A stretch of DNA of 64,000 nt from Bin22 sp965207275 (GTDB lineage: Bacteria; Chloroflexota; Dehalococcoidia; Lucifugimonadales; UBA3495), in the NCBI GenBank assembly GCA_965207275.1, contig CBDBMH010000002.1, positions 2,976,001 through 3,040,000 on the forward strand. Direction: 5' to 3'. Shown piece by piece: positions 43,950-52,387 of the stretch. Under the pieces are notes generated by a model. The model saw nothing but the letters and a program-made list of their open reading frames with translations. It ran no database searches and was not told where the DNA came from. The stretch's first letter is position 1, and the number at the start of each line of letters is the position of its first letter. The position numbers and the translations under genes were made by a program.

Positions 43950-46504
43950 CCAGCGCAACCCAGGCCAGCATGGGACAGACGGCGGCCAACGGCAGGGGTT
44001 TCTCGGTTGAGCCGATAGGCAGGGGCGTATTGTGGCTGTGGCGGTATGGACGTCCCCCGGATGGCTGGGCCACGGTGTTCCTGCTGGCGCTGAACCTGAT
44101 GGTGGTGGCCTGGTCGGTGGACAGAGGGGGCGACTGGGTGCCCACGCCCAGCCTGGAATTTTTGATCCTGGCAGCAATGCTGACGGGGCTGGTGTTGGCG
44201 CGAATACCGGTGTGGGCGATCCTGTTGCTGCCGGTGGGACTGGTTATTGGCGTATGGGTCATAACGGTCCAGTTGACGGGATTTGACGGAGAGGGAATCA
44301 ACGTCGCCACCGCCGGCGAGCTCTACGACCGGCTGAGCCTCTGGTGGGTGGCCTTCCAGTCGGGCGGGATAAACATAGACCGGGTGCCCTTCGCCTTCGC
44401 CCTGATGTCACTGACCTGGATGGCCGGTTATTTTGCCGCCTGGGCATTGTTCCGGCTACGCAACTTCTGGGGCGTTTTCGTAGTGGGCGGAGCAGCGCTG
44501 ATTTCCAACCTGACCTTCCTGCCCTCCGATGCCATGGAATACATAGGCATTTACCTGCTGACGGCCCTGCTGCTGCTGGCCCGGGTGCAGGCAGTGCGAC
44601 GCTTGAATGAGTGGAAGGAACGGGGCTTCCAGGCCGACAGCCACCTGGGAATTCTGTCGGTTTCGGACAGCGTGATAGTAACTCTGGTGGTGCTGCTGCT
44701 GGCTTTTCTGGTGGTTCCCAGAATTGTGCCCGGCGACCGGTTCTGGCAACCGGCCCACGACCTGTATGAATACCAGCGCTCACCCCTGGTCAAGTACCAG
44801 GAGGACTTCAACCGCCTGTTTGCGGGGCTGCCGGCGCGCAAGCCGCTGCCCTACCGGATCTGGGGAGACGTTATGGCCTTCCAGGGGACAATCAATCCAA
44901 CCACCACGCCGGTGCTGCAGGTGGAATCCCCGGTGGCGATGTACTGGAAGGCGCGCAGCTACGGCACCTACACGCCCAAGGGCTGGAAGTCGGAGGAAAC
45001 GATAATACAGCCCACCGACTGGACGCCGTCCCATTCGTCGCCGCAGCCATACGAAAGGCGGTTCGAGGTTACGCACACCCTGACGCCCAATTACCGCACA
45101 CGCAACCTGTTCGCGGGAGGGCAGGTGATCTCCTCGGACCGGGACGTGCGCATCGAGACGTACGATTCTCCGGTGTATAACATTGACCTGAGCGGGCCGC
45201 TACAGGTGGGGCAGAATTACCCCAAGCTGGACCTGGCCACCATCAACCTGGACCGGACGCTGCGCGAATCGGGCCCCACGGCCAGCCGGTCCCAGCTTGC
45301 CCAGGCCCTCCCGGCCGGACTGCACCTGGTGGACGTGGCAAGGGACGGGGAGTGGGTGCAAGACGTGACGGTGGCGGAGATTCTGCCGGAGCAGCCGGAC
45401 ACCCTGTCCCTGCGAACCGCGGGCAGGGAATTCAAGCAGGGCGAGACCTATGAGGTTACCGCCTCCGTATCCCTGGCCACGCCGGAAGACCTGCGCCTGG
45501 CGGGGCTGGACTATCCCACATGGGCGCTGGCCAAATACACCGCGCTGCCCCCGGAGGTTCCCCAGCGGGTGCGCGAACTGGGTCGGGAGTTGACGGCCGG
45601 GGCGGAGACGCCGTATGACAAGGCCAAGGCCATAGAGGCCTACCTGAAAACCTTCCCTTACTCGCTGTCCATCGAGGCGCCGCCCTATGACGCCGACGGG
45701 GTAGACTACTTCCTGTTCGAACAGAAGACAGGGTACAGCGAGTACTTCGCTTCCGCCATGACCGTGCTGCTGCGCACCCAAGGGATTCCCGCACGGATGG
45801 TTACCGGCTACACCGTGGGGAACCAGGTGCCGGAGCATGAAATCTACGTGGTTACCGACAGCCACAGCCACGGGTGGGTGGAGGTCTTCTTCCCCCGCTA
45901 CGGATGGATCAGCTTTGAACCCACGCCAGGGGCAACCATACCCATCGCAACCCGACCGGCGCCGGTGGAATCTCCCGACCTCAGCGATTTGCCCTCGGTG
46001 GCCCTGGATATTCCGCTCTGCGAATTTGAGGACGAGGAAGACTGCGAGGAGGAATTCCTGATCGAAGCGCAGGCAGGTCAGGAGGAAAACCCGCTGGCGA
46101 TAAGGTTGCTGGAGCAATACCTTCCGTGGCTGGCAGGCGTCCTGGTCTTCCTGGCCATAGTTGCCGGACTGGCTGGGTTCTTCTGGCGGCGGTACATGGC
46201 ACCATCACGGGACCCGGAAATTGCCTTCCGGCGCCTGGCCTTCCTGGCTCGTCTCAACGCCCTGGCGCCGGCCAGTTACCAGACTCCCTTCCAGTACCTG
46301 GAAACGCTGTATGGGGAAATGCCCGACCAGCGGCAGCAGCTTTCAACTATCATCGGCAGTTACGTCAGACACCTGTACGGCCGCAAGGAAACGGATGAAG
46401 AGGAATCGGAACGCCTGGTGCAGGCCTGGCTGGAAATCCGGTTGGCCCTCCTTTTCCACCTGCTGCGGCGGCGCGGACAGACCGAGGAGGCAGCGGCAGC
46501 ATGA
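43946..46504 (+). CDS. Transglutaminase-like membrane protein with the catalytic Cys replaced by Ser
   Basis: 852 residues from GTG 43946. There are about six N-terminal membrane helices (to about 280), an extracytoplasmic domain, a transglutaminase-like core at about 580-670 and one C-terminal helix (VLVFLAIVAGLAGFF) before a cytoplasmic tail, the TgpA-like plan. The position where the family has G-x-C reads TGYSEYFASAMTVLLRTQGI (Ser598, codon AGC at 45737-45739). The His is present in SHSHGWVEVFFPRYGW (His642), and the usual Asp is Glu658 (FEPTPG). Thiol catalysis seems impossible, so it may be structural or use Ser. It is translationally coupled to DUF58 and to ogt. Confidence 0.88.
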   Translation: MTSATQASMGQTAANGRGFSVEPIGRGVLWLWRYGRPPDGWATVFLLALNLMVVAWSVDRGGDWVPTPSLEFLILAAMLTGLVLARIPVWAILLLPVGLVIGVWVITVQLTGFDGEGINVATAGELYDRLSLWWVAFQSGGINIDRVPFAFALMSLTWMAGYFAAWALFRLRNFWGVFVVGGAALISNLTFLPSDAMEYIGIYLLTALLLLARVQAVRRLNEWKERGFQADSHLGILSVSDSVIVTLVVLLLAFLVVPRIVPGDRFWQPAHDLYEYQRSPLVKYQEDFNRLFAGLPARKPLPYRIWGDVMAFQGTINPTTTPVLQVESPVAMYWKARSYGTYTPKGWKSEETIIQPTDWTPSHSSPQPYERRFEVTHTLTPNYRTRNLFAGGQVISSDRDVRIETYDSPVYNIDLSGPLQVGQNYPKLDLATINLDRTLRESGPTASRSQLAQALPAGLHLVDVARDGEWVQDVTVAEILPEQPDTLSLRTAGREFKQGETYEVTASVSLATPEDLRLAGLDYPTWALAKYTALPPEVPQRVRELGRELTAGAETPYDKAKAIEAYLKTFPYSLSIEAPPYDADGVDYFLFEQKTGYSEYFASAMTVLLRTQGIPARMVTGYTVGNQVPEHEIYVVTDSHSHGWVEVFFPRYGWISFEPTPGATIPIATRPAPVESPDLSDLPSVALDIPLCEFEDEEDCEEEFLIEAQAGQEENPLAIRLLEQYLPWLAGVLVFLAIVAGLAGFFWRRYMAPSRDPEIAFRRLAFLARLNALAPASYQTPFQYLETLYGEMPDQRQQLSTIIGSYVRHLYGRKETDEEESERLVQAWLEIRLALLFHLLRRRGQTEEAAAA

Positions 46505-47028
46505 GCGCATTCAGTTATTGCATCATACCAGGGCCCCAGGGCTGGATTGGCCTGGCGGGTACCGACGACGGCCTGACCCGTCTCAGCATGAAGCCTACGC
46601 CGGAAGAGGTGCTGGAAGACCTGGAGGAGGACATCCGGCATTGCCAGCCGGACGAAGGGGCCTTCCCCCAGGCCCGGCAGTGCCTGGACCGTTATTTCCA
46701 GGGGGATACCAGCGCCCTGGGCGAAATAGTCCTGGACCTGAGCGGCGCGCCTCCCTTCTTCGCGGCCGCCTGGGAGGCCTGCCGTTCCATCCCGGCGGGA
46801 GAAACCCGCAGCTATGCCTGGCTGGCGGCCGAAGCGGGGCGGCCCAACGCGGCCCGGGCGGCGGGACAGGCCATGGCCAAGAATCCGCTGGCCCTGGTCA
46901 TACCGTGCCACCGGGTAATCGGCAGCAACGGCGACCTGCACGGCTACGGCGCGGGAGGCCTGGGCGTGAAGGCCCGCCTGCTGCAGATGGAGCAGGAACG
47001 GCTGCCACTGGCTATTGAAGGCGCATAG
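46501..47028 (+). CDS. ogt: Methylated-DNA-protein cysteine methyltransferase
   Basis: 175 residues; its ATG overlaps the previous stop (ATGA). The active site IPCHRVIGSNGDLHGYGAGG is complete, with the N-terminal arginine-finger helix region WEACRSIPAGETRSYAWLAA. It removes alkyl groups from O6-alkylguanine onto its own Cys. Its place as last gene of a MoxR/DUF58/transglutaminase operon has no known functional reason. Confidence 0.95.
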   Translation: MSAFSYCIIPGPQGWIGLAGTDDGLTRLSMKPTPEEVLEDLEEDIRHCQPDEGAFPQARQCLDRYFQGDTSALGEIVLDLSGAPPFFAAAWEACRSIPAGETRSYAWLAAEAGRPNAARAAGQAMAKNPLALVIPCHRVIGSNGDLHGYGAGGLGVKARLLQMEQERLPLAIEGA

Positions 47029-47564
47029 CACTACAGGTCTGTTCCAGGCGCAAGAGGGCGCCGCACCAGCAAAATCCGGCCACCTGATTGCGAACGGGCA
47101 TTTTCGACCGTTCGCGCCTCTCTAGTTGAGCGCCATCCGGGCCCCAAGTCCCGATTTATCAGGGCAAACGCATTCTAAATTGAGAGAGCTTCGCTAACCA
47201 TCTTTCCGGCTCAGGCTGGAGTCCAGCGGGCCCTCCCGGTAGAAGAGATGGTATCCGGCAGGGATTCTCTGGACTCCGGCTTTCGCCGGAGTGACTGGTG
47301 AGAAGATAAGAATGCGTTTGTCCTGCCCGATTTGTGCATCGGCTTGCCAGGCTATTAATCCGCCCGTCCTGGTCCAACATCCCGCTTGCCTCAATCAGGC
47401 CAGGCAAATTCAGCATTATGCGCTGTCCCAATTCCGCCACAATTCCGCAACTCATACACCCAAGTCGAAACGCCTGCTCAACCTGGCACCCGAACTTTTC
47501 AACGTTGAGGCGTTACTGTCCGCAAATCGGAAAGGTGAGGGTTTTGACGGATTACGTTACATCA
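47029..47564. other. Intergenic region
   Basis: It contains the inverted-repeat element at 47162-47328. From 47330 to 47560 I see nothing recognisable. Confidence 0.45.
47162..47328. repeat. Terminal-inverted-repeat element around a CCGGCTTTCGCCGG hairpin
   Basis: The left end GGGCAAACGCATTCT and the right end AGAATGCGTTTGTCCTGCCC are inverted copies (12 bases perfect). The interior ends with GACTCCGGCTTTCGCCGG, the same hairpin as in the element at 23050-23139. Confidence 0.75.
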
Positions 47565-47593
47565 TTGACTTAATGCTCCATTAACATTATCGT
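47565..47593 (+). promoter_or_regulatory. Possible promoter of the 47.7-kb solute-binding protein
   Basis: TTGACT at 47565-47570, a 17-base spacer and TATCGT at 47588-47593, about 70 bases before the start codon. The -10 match is moderate. Confidence 0.45.
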
Positions 47594-47660
47594 ATTTGCG
47601 GTTTTTCTGTTTGGGGTAAACTGAAACCACCATTCCATATTTTAGGGAGGAACTTAATAA

Positions 47661-49592
47661 GTGAACCCGAGAACTAAGGGCCGGCGGCGCATTGGGCGCT
47701 GGCTGGTCGTCCTAACCGCGATTACAGCTCTATTTGTCGTGGCCTGCGGTGGAGCGGAATCTCCCACCACTGCGCCAGCAACCTCATCCACCGATGCAGC
47801 CGCCCCTGCCCCCGCCGCCGCCGAACCCGCGGCGCCGGCAACCAGCGCCGATTCCGGAGCGATGACCGACACGGGCTCCGAATCCATGACGGATTCGGGT
47901 TCCCAGACCATGACCGACTCCGGTTCGGGAAGCGGAAGCCCGGAACCGGCCATGCAGCCGACCAACACTCCGGTGCCCACCGTGCAGCCCACGCCGAGGC
48001 CGGTGGAGGTCATGGCAGAGTCTGCCCGGGACGACGTAGTTATCGTCATCAACGAAGAACCTTCAATCCCGGACCCCTGGATCAGCACCACCCTGTACCC
48101 CAACCAGATAATCCACAACATCGCCCAGCCCATCTCCTTCTTCGGGCCGGACTTCACCGATACTGCCACTGCCGGATTCACCGGTTTCGAGCAGTATGAA
48201 CCCAACAAGTGGCGTCTGTCGCTGCGGGAAGGCGTAACCTTCCACAATGGAGAACCCTGGAACGCGGAAGCCGCCGCCTACACCATAAACCAGCTTGGCG
48301 GCAACGTGGAATACCAGCCTTATTCGCAGGTACGCGAGGCCCATGCCGAAATCGTGGATGACTACACCGTGGACTTCATCTGCGACAGCGCCGCGGGCTG
48401 CCCCGTGCTGCCGCGCTTCGGCCAGTTCCACATCTTCGTCGCGCCGGGCTACCACCAGAACGTTTCCCAGGAAGAGCGGGACGCCTCCGGCCAGGTAATC
48501 GGCTGGGGCCCCTACGTCTGGGGAGAATATGTGCGCGGCGAGTCCATCTCCCTGTCCGCCTACGAGGGCTACGTGGAACCGCAGCCGATAAACTTCATCA
48601 CCCAGGCCCCGTCCATCAAGGACGCCCAGTACATCTGGCGTTCGGAAGAGACGGTGCGCTCCGCGATGATCCAGACCGGCGAGGCCGACCTGTCCTGGGC
48701 GGTGTCCATTGACCAGGCCGAGCCCATCAATAACAGCGAGCATGGCAAGACGGTCAAGGTAGTTTCCGGCGAGGTGTACACCATCAACGTGGACACCATC
48801 TGGCACCCAGAACTGCGGAAGCTGGAAGTGCGCCAGGCCCTGACCCACGCCATCAACTGCGAAGAGCTGGCCCTGGCCTTCTTCGGCCCCGAGTCCCGGT
48901 GCTCCAGCGGCCCCAACGGCATTCCGGGCACCCTGGGCGTGAACGAGGAAAACTGGCACCCGATCTACGAGTACGACCCGGAAAAGGCGAAGGAACTGCT
49001 GGCCCAGGCCAACTACGATCCTGACAACAAGATCGAGTTCTGGACCCGCGCCGGCCGCTACGCCAAGGACGTGGAGATTACCGAGTCTCTGATCACCTTC
49101 TGGCAGGACGTGGGCCTGAACGTGGAGGCGCAGGTAGTGGAGGGCAGCGTTTGGCGGGACCGCCATCTGACGGGCCCGGCCGTTACCTACGACGCGGAGG
49201 TTGAGGCTGGCAAGAGTTCCGAGGAAGCTGCCGCCGCAGTGCCGCAGAATGACCCGCCCCGGACCGGCGCTTCACCGGGACTGGTGTTCTTCGCCCCCGG
49301 CGGCGAGTACTTCGACTTTGGCCGCCAGATCAACTTCTACATGAGCTGCGCGTCCAACCGCTCCAAGAACTGCAACGCCGACTGGCATGCCCTGGGTCAG
49401 CAGGCCCTGGCTTCCACCGGCGACGAACGGCGGGAGCTGATGACGGAAGCCTATGAGCTGTTCTCCGAGAACCTGCTGCAGCTTCCCATGATGGAAATCG
49501 TGTCCGTGTGGGGGGTCAACAAGGACCTGGAGTTCGTCAACATGCCCGGCGGCCGCCGCATCCTGATCAACACCATGACGTGGACGCAGTAG
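47661..49592 (+). CDS. Family 5 solute-binding lipoprotein of a peptide/nickel-type ABC importer
   Basis: 643 residues from GTG 47661, with GGGAGG upstream. The signal ends in the lipobox VVAC (FVVACGG), followed by an Ala/Pro/Ser/Asp linker that includes repeats of MTDSGS. The SBP_bac_5 domain shows WRLSLREGVTFHNGEPWNAE and VRQALTHAINCEELALAFF. It closely resembles the 33.5-kb protein over the domain. No permease lies beside it. A strong terminator follows. Confidence 0.93.
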   Translation: MNPRTKGRRRIGRWLVVLTAITALFVVACGGAESPTTAPATSSTDAAAPAPAAAEPAAPATSADSGAMTDTGSESMTDSGSQTMTDSGSGSGSPEPAMQPTNTPVPTVQPTPRPVEVMAESARDDVVIVINEEPSIPDPWISTTLYPNQIIHNIAQPISFFGPDFTDTATAGFTGFEQYEPNKWRLSLREGVTFHNGEPWNAEAAAYTINQLGGNVEYQPYSQVREAHAEIVDDYTVDFICDSAAGCPVLPRFGQFHIFVAPGYHQNVSQEERDASGQVIGWGPYVWGEYVRGESISLSAYEGYVEPQPINFITQAPSIKDAQYIWRSEETVRSAMIQTGEADLSWAVSIDQAEPINNSEHGKTVKVVSGEVYTINVDTIWHPELRKLEVRQALTHAINCEELALAFFGPESRCSSGPNGIPGTLGVNEENWHPIYEYDPEKAKELLAQANYDPDNKIEFWTRAGRYAKDVEITESLITFWQDVGLNVEAQVVEGSVWRDRHLTGPAVTYDAEVEAGKSSEEAAAAVPQNDPPRTGASPGLVFFAPGGEYFDFGRQINFYMSCASNRSKNCNADWHALGQQALASTGDERRELMTEAYELFSENLLQLPMMEIVSVWGVNKDLEFVNMPGGRRILINTMTWTQ

Positions 49593-49628
49593 GCGGCCGC
49601 CTCAACCTTATACCAAGGTAAACAGCAG

Positions 49629-49659
49629 CGCCCCCGGATGTAGTGTCCGGGGGCGTTTT
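49629..49659 (+). terminator. Intrinsic terminator
   Basis: The 10-base stem CGCCCCCGGA / TCCGGGGGCG is followed by TTTTC, 37 bases after the stop of the solute-binding protein gene. Confidence 0.85.
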
Positions 49660-49756
49660 CTGTATTGGTGTCCGGGGGTTGTCGGTGCAAGAGTTGCTCC
49701 CGTTTCCCCGGGTTGTCATTCTGAACGGAGTGAAGAATCTAAACTGCTAGAGGACA

Positions 49757-49943
49757 GGAGTGTTTCTTGGGGCCGGGAGGTTAGACCCTTCGGCTAGCTC
49801 AGGGTGACAACGGTCTTTGCTCCGCCCACACCTTTCCAATTTACAAGGCCTGGAGTGTTTCTTGAGGCCGGGAGGTTAGACCCTTCGGCAAGCTCAGGGT
49901 GACAGCGGCCTTTGTTCCGCCCACACCTTTCCAATTTACAAGG
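49757..49943. repeat. Two tandem ~95-base repeats with the CTTCGG-GCTCAGGGTGACA module
   Basis: Copies start at 49757 and 49852 (GGAGTGTTTCTT) and run to CACACCTTTCCAATTTACAA in both. They differ at a few positions (CGGCTAGC against CGGCAAGC). They sit between the terminator and the convergent hydrolase gene; nothing else is seen in 49660-50040. Confidence 0.9.
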
Positions 49944-50040
49944 GTGACATGCAGGACGATTGGGTCAACGCTCCCATTTCCCTGCTTCGTACAACTCCGA
50001 AAGAGTTCGTGGATTAGTTTTTCCCAAAGGGCTGTGCCGA

Positions 50041-51471
50041 TTACCGCACCGGGCCGCCCAGGGGTGAGCGGGGTGAGTCGCTGGCCAGGAAGCCGCCGTA
50101 GCCAGGCCGCTGCTCCAGTTCGCCCTGGTTGAGGAGCACCTTGCCCCGCAGCAGGGTCATGTGGGGGCGGCCCTGCACCTGCCAGCCCTCGAACAGGGAG
50201 TAGCCGGCGTTGCTGTGGTGGTCCCGGGCGGTGATGATGCGGTCGCCGTTGGGGTTCAGGATGAGCAGGTCGGCGTCGGAACCCACCTGGATTACGCCCT
50301 TGCGCGGGTAGAGGCCGAAAATCCGGGCCGGGTTTTCCGACATCACCCGGGCCAGCCACCAGATGGGCAGGCCCCGCTGCACCACTCCCTCGCTGTACAT
50401 CAGGGGCACCAAGGTTTCCACGCCGGGGGACCCGAAGGGCACGGAGGCGCCATTGGGGTCCACGAAGATGTTGTCCCAGCCCACCTGCTTCAACTCCTGG
50501 GGATAGGGCGCGTGGTCGCTGGCGGTGATGGAGATGTGCCCCTGCTCCAAGCCGCGCCAAAGGGCATCCTGGTCGGGGCCGTCGGCGGGCCGCAGGGGTG
50601 GGCCGATCTTGGCCAGGGGGCCGACCTTGGCCATCTCTTCGTCGGACAAGAGCAGGTACTGGGGGCAGGACTCGGTCCAGATGCGCTGGCCCTGGGCCTG
50701 GGCCTGCTTGATCCGCTCCAGGCCCAGCTGGGTGCTGAGGTGAACGACGTAGGTAGGGCAGTTGGTGGCGCCGGCCATTTTGACGGCCCGGTTGATGGCC
50801 TCCTCCTCGGCCCAGTCGGGGCAGGCGGCCGGGAAGTCGGTGGGGTGGGTGTGGCCCTCGGACAGCAGCTTGTTCTCCAGGTACTCGATGATGTTGCCGC
50901 TTTCGCAGTGAAGCTGCAGTACGCCGCCGCCCCTGGCGACCATTTCCATGGACTGGCAAATGTAATCGTCGTCGCACATGCGGTAGGGGCGCTTCTTGTA
51001 GGTCATGAACATTTTGTAGGACTTGACGCCCAGGTCCAGGGCCTGGGGCAAGCTGTTGAGGATGCTGGGCCGGTTCTGCAGGATGAAGTGGAAGGCGAAG
51101 TCGGTGACGGCGGTCCGCTCCACCTCCTCGCGACTGCGGTGGATGGCCTGGGGCAGGGTCTCGTCGCCCTCCAGGTTGTAGGTGCCGAAGGGGACCAGGG
51201 TAGTGAGGCCGGCGTGGGCGGCGGCCAGGGACCCCAGGGCGTAGTTGTCGTGGCCGTCAAGGTGGACGTGGCAGTCAATGAGCCCGGGCAGGACGAACAT
51301 GCCCGAGGCGTCGATGTAGTTGTCCGCCGGGGGCAGCAGGTTCTCCGGGCCGATGGCGGCAATCTTCTCGCCGTCGATGGCAATGGAGGCCTCGTAGACC
51401 TGCGAGGAGGTAACGATCTGGCCTCCTACGACTACGGTGTCAACGTGGCGGTCGGTGCGGTTGGCGGTCAT
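50041..51471 (-). CDS. Dihydropyrimidinase/hydantoinase-like cyclic amidohydrolase
   Basis: 476 residues from ATG 51471 (GGAGG 7 bases before); longer frames enter repeat DNA. The metal ligands of the amidohydrolase fold are visible: HVHLDG (His-x-His), a Lys to be carboxylated in VKSYKMFM, LQLHCESG, VVHLST and the Asp in ASDHAPY. The family opens five- or six-membered cyclic ureides, such as hydantoins, dihydropyrimidines or allantoin; the exact substrate is not determinable. It stands alone in its operon. Confidence 0.9.
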   Translation of the reverse strand: MTANRTDRHVDTVVVGGQIVTSSQVYEASIAIDGEKIAAIGPENLLPPADNYIDASGMFVLPGLIDCHVHLDGHDNYALGSLAAAHAGLTTLVPFGTYNLEGDETLPQAIHRSREEVERTAVTDFAFHFILQNRPSILNSLPQALDLGVKSYKMFMTYKKRPYRMCDDDYICQSMEMVARGGGVLQLHCESGNIIEYLENKLLSEGHTHPTDFPAACPDWAEEEAINRAVKMAGATNCPTYVVHLSTQLGLERIKQAQAQGQRIWTESCPQYLLLSDEEMAKVGPLAKIGPPLRPADGPDQDALWRGLEQGHISITASDHAPYPQELKQVGWDNIFVDPNGASVPFGSPGVETLVPLMYSEGVVQRGLPIWWLARVMSENPARIFGLYPRKGVIQVGSDADLLILNPNGDRIITARDHHSNAGYSLFEGWQVQGRPHMTLLRGKVLLNQGELEQRPGYGGFLASDSPRSPLGGPVR

Positions 51472-51921
51472 GGGAGGGCCTCCTTGGTCGGGAAGGTGGT
51501 TCTCGAGAGTATAACCCATTTCCGGCGAGCAGAAACGCCGGGCATAAACGGCGCGACGAGAATCCCAGGGCAATCGCGTCTTGAATGGACGCTGTTGCTT
51601 TGAAAAACGTCCATGTCGCCCCGAGCCTGCCACAAAGGGTCTAATCCGCCACAGGCGGATGCCCTTAGCCCGGTTACGGGTTCGAAGCACGCTTGTAGGC
51701 TGGATTTTAGACTCTTCGGTCCGCCGCGGCGGACTCAGAGTGACATTTCGTTAAGACGCGATTGCCCTGCGCAAAGTCAGCATATGTGAGCGCGCCAGGA
51801 TGCAAGTCATTTCCAGGACTCTTTTGGCGGGCCAGGGGCATACCTCGCATGGCGATAGATGCTTGACAGGCCTGGACTGGCTCCTGTTATGTTGCCCTCG
51901 CTGGATTGTGGAGGTGAAGGG
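51472..51921. other. Intergenic region with a TIR element
   Basis: It contains the best-preserved element of the family (51566-51769). The rest of the region carries no recognised gene. Confidence 0.5.
51566..51769. repeat. 204-base terminal-inverted-repeat element (type member)
   Basis: Perfect 17-base ends: CAGGGCAATCGCGTCTT at 51566-51582 and its complement AAGACGCGATTGCCCTG at 51753-51769. The interior has GCTTGTAGGCTGGATTTTAG, then CTCTTCGGTCCGCCGCGGCG and ACTCAGAGTGACA. There is no coding frame, so it would need a transposase in trans if it moves. Confidence 0.9.
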
Positions 51922-52302
51922 ATGAAAGCAACGCTGGTGGAAATGATTGACCGCGCGCCCTGGCGGGAGGCGGTAACCTACCGGGACACCTGGCCCCATG
52001 AGTATGTGCTGCTGCTGAAGGACGAGCAGCGGGAATTGATGGAGGCGGTGCGGGAACGGATGAGGGCCGGCGAGGCGCTGGTGGGCCGCTTCTTCCACAC
52101 CACCCCGACCTATCTGTTCGTGGGGGATTACAAGTACTGGTTCGCGACCCACCACGACCTAATTGACCTGGATCAGGACCACACGGAGTACGTCTTGAAC
52201 CGGGCGCGCCTGTACCGGGACCGGCGGGATTTTGTAATTCAGGCGGGGGACACGGGCCGGGGGGAGGACTACCCGTCGGAACCGGCGCGGGAGGTGATTT
52301 AA
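51922..52302 (+). CDS. Conserved hypothetical protein
   Basis: 126 residues; GGAGGTGAAGGG precedes ATG 51922. It reads MKATLVEMIDRAPWREAVTY then RDTWPHEYVLLLKDEQRE, with the later GRFFHTTPTYLFVGDYKYWF and RARLYRDRRDFVIQAGDTG. I recall this pattern from widespread uncharacterised bacterial proteins of similar length. It is soluble, rich in charged residues and has no catalytic motif I can name. The nuclease-like gene follows 85 bases later. Confidence 0.75.
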   Translation: MKATLVEMIDRAPWREAVTYRDTWPHEYVLLLKDEQRELMEAVRERMRAGEALVGRFFHTTPTYLFVGDYKYWFATHHDLIDLDQDHTEYVLNRARLYRDRRDFVIQAGDTGRGEDYPSEPAREVI

Positions 52303-52387
52303 CATGGATGGGCAGGATGGACAGGATTGGGTGGTGTTTTGTTGGTTATTGGCGGAGGGGCGGGAAGGACTTGTTGGAGGGTGATTG

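Noticed and set aside
50161..51603. 480-codon open frame on the plus strand
   Set aside because: Antisense to the dihydropyrimidinase-like gene; rich in Val/Gly/Gln runs with no motif.
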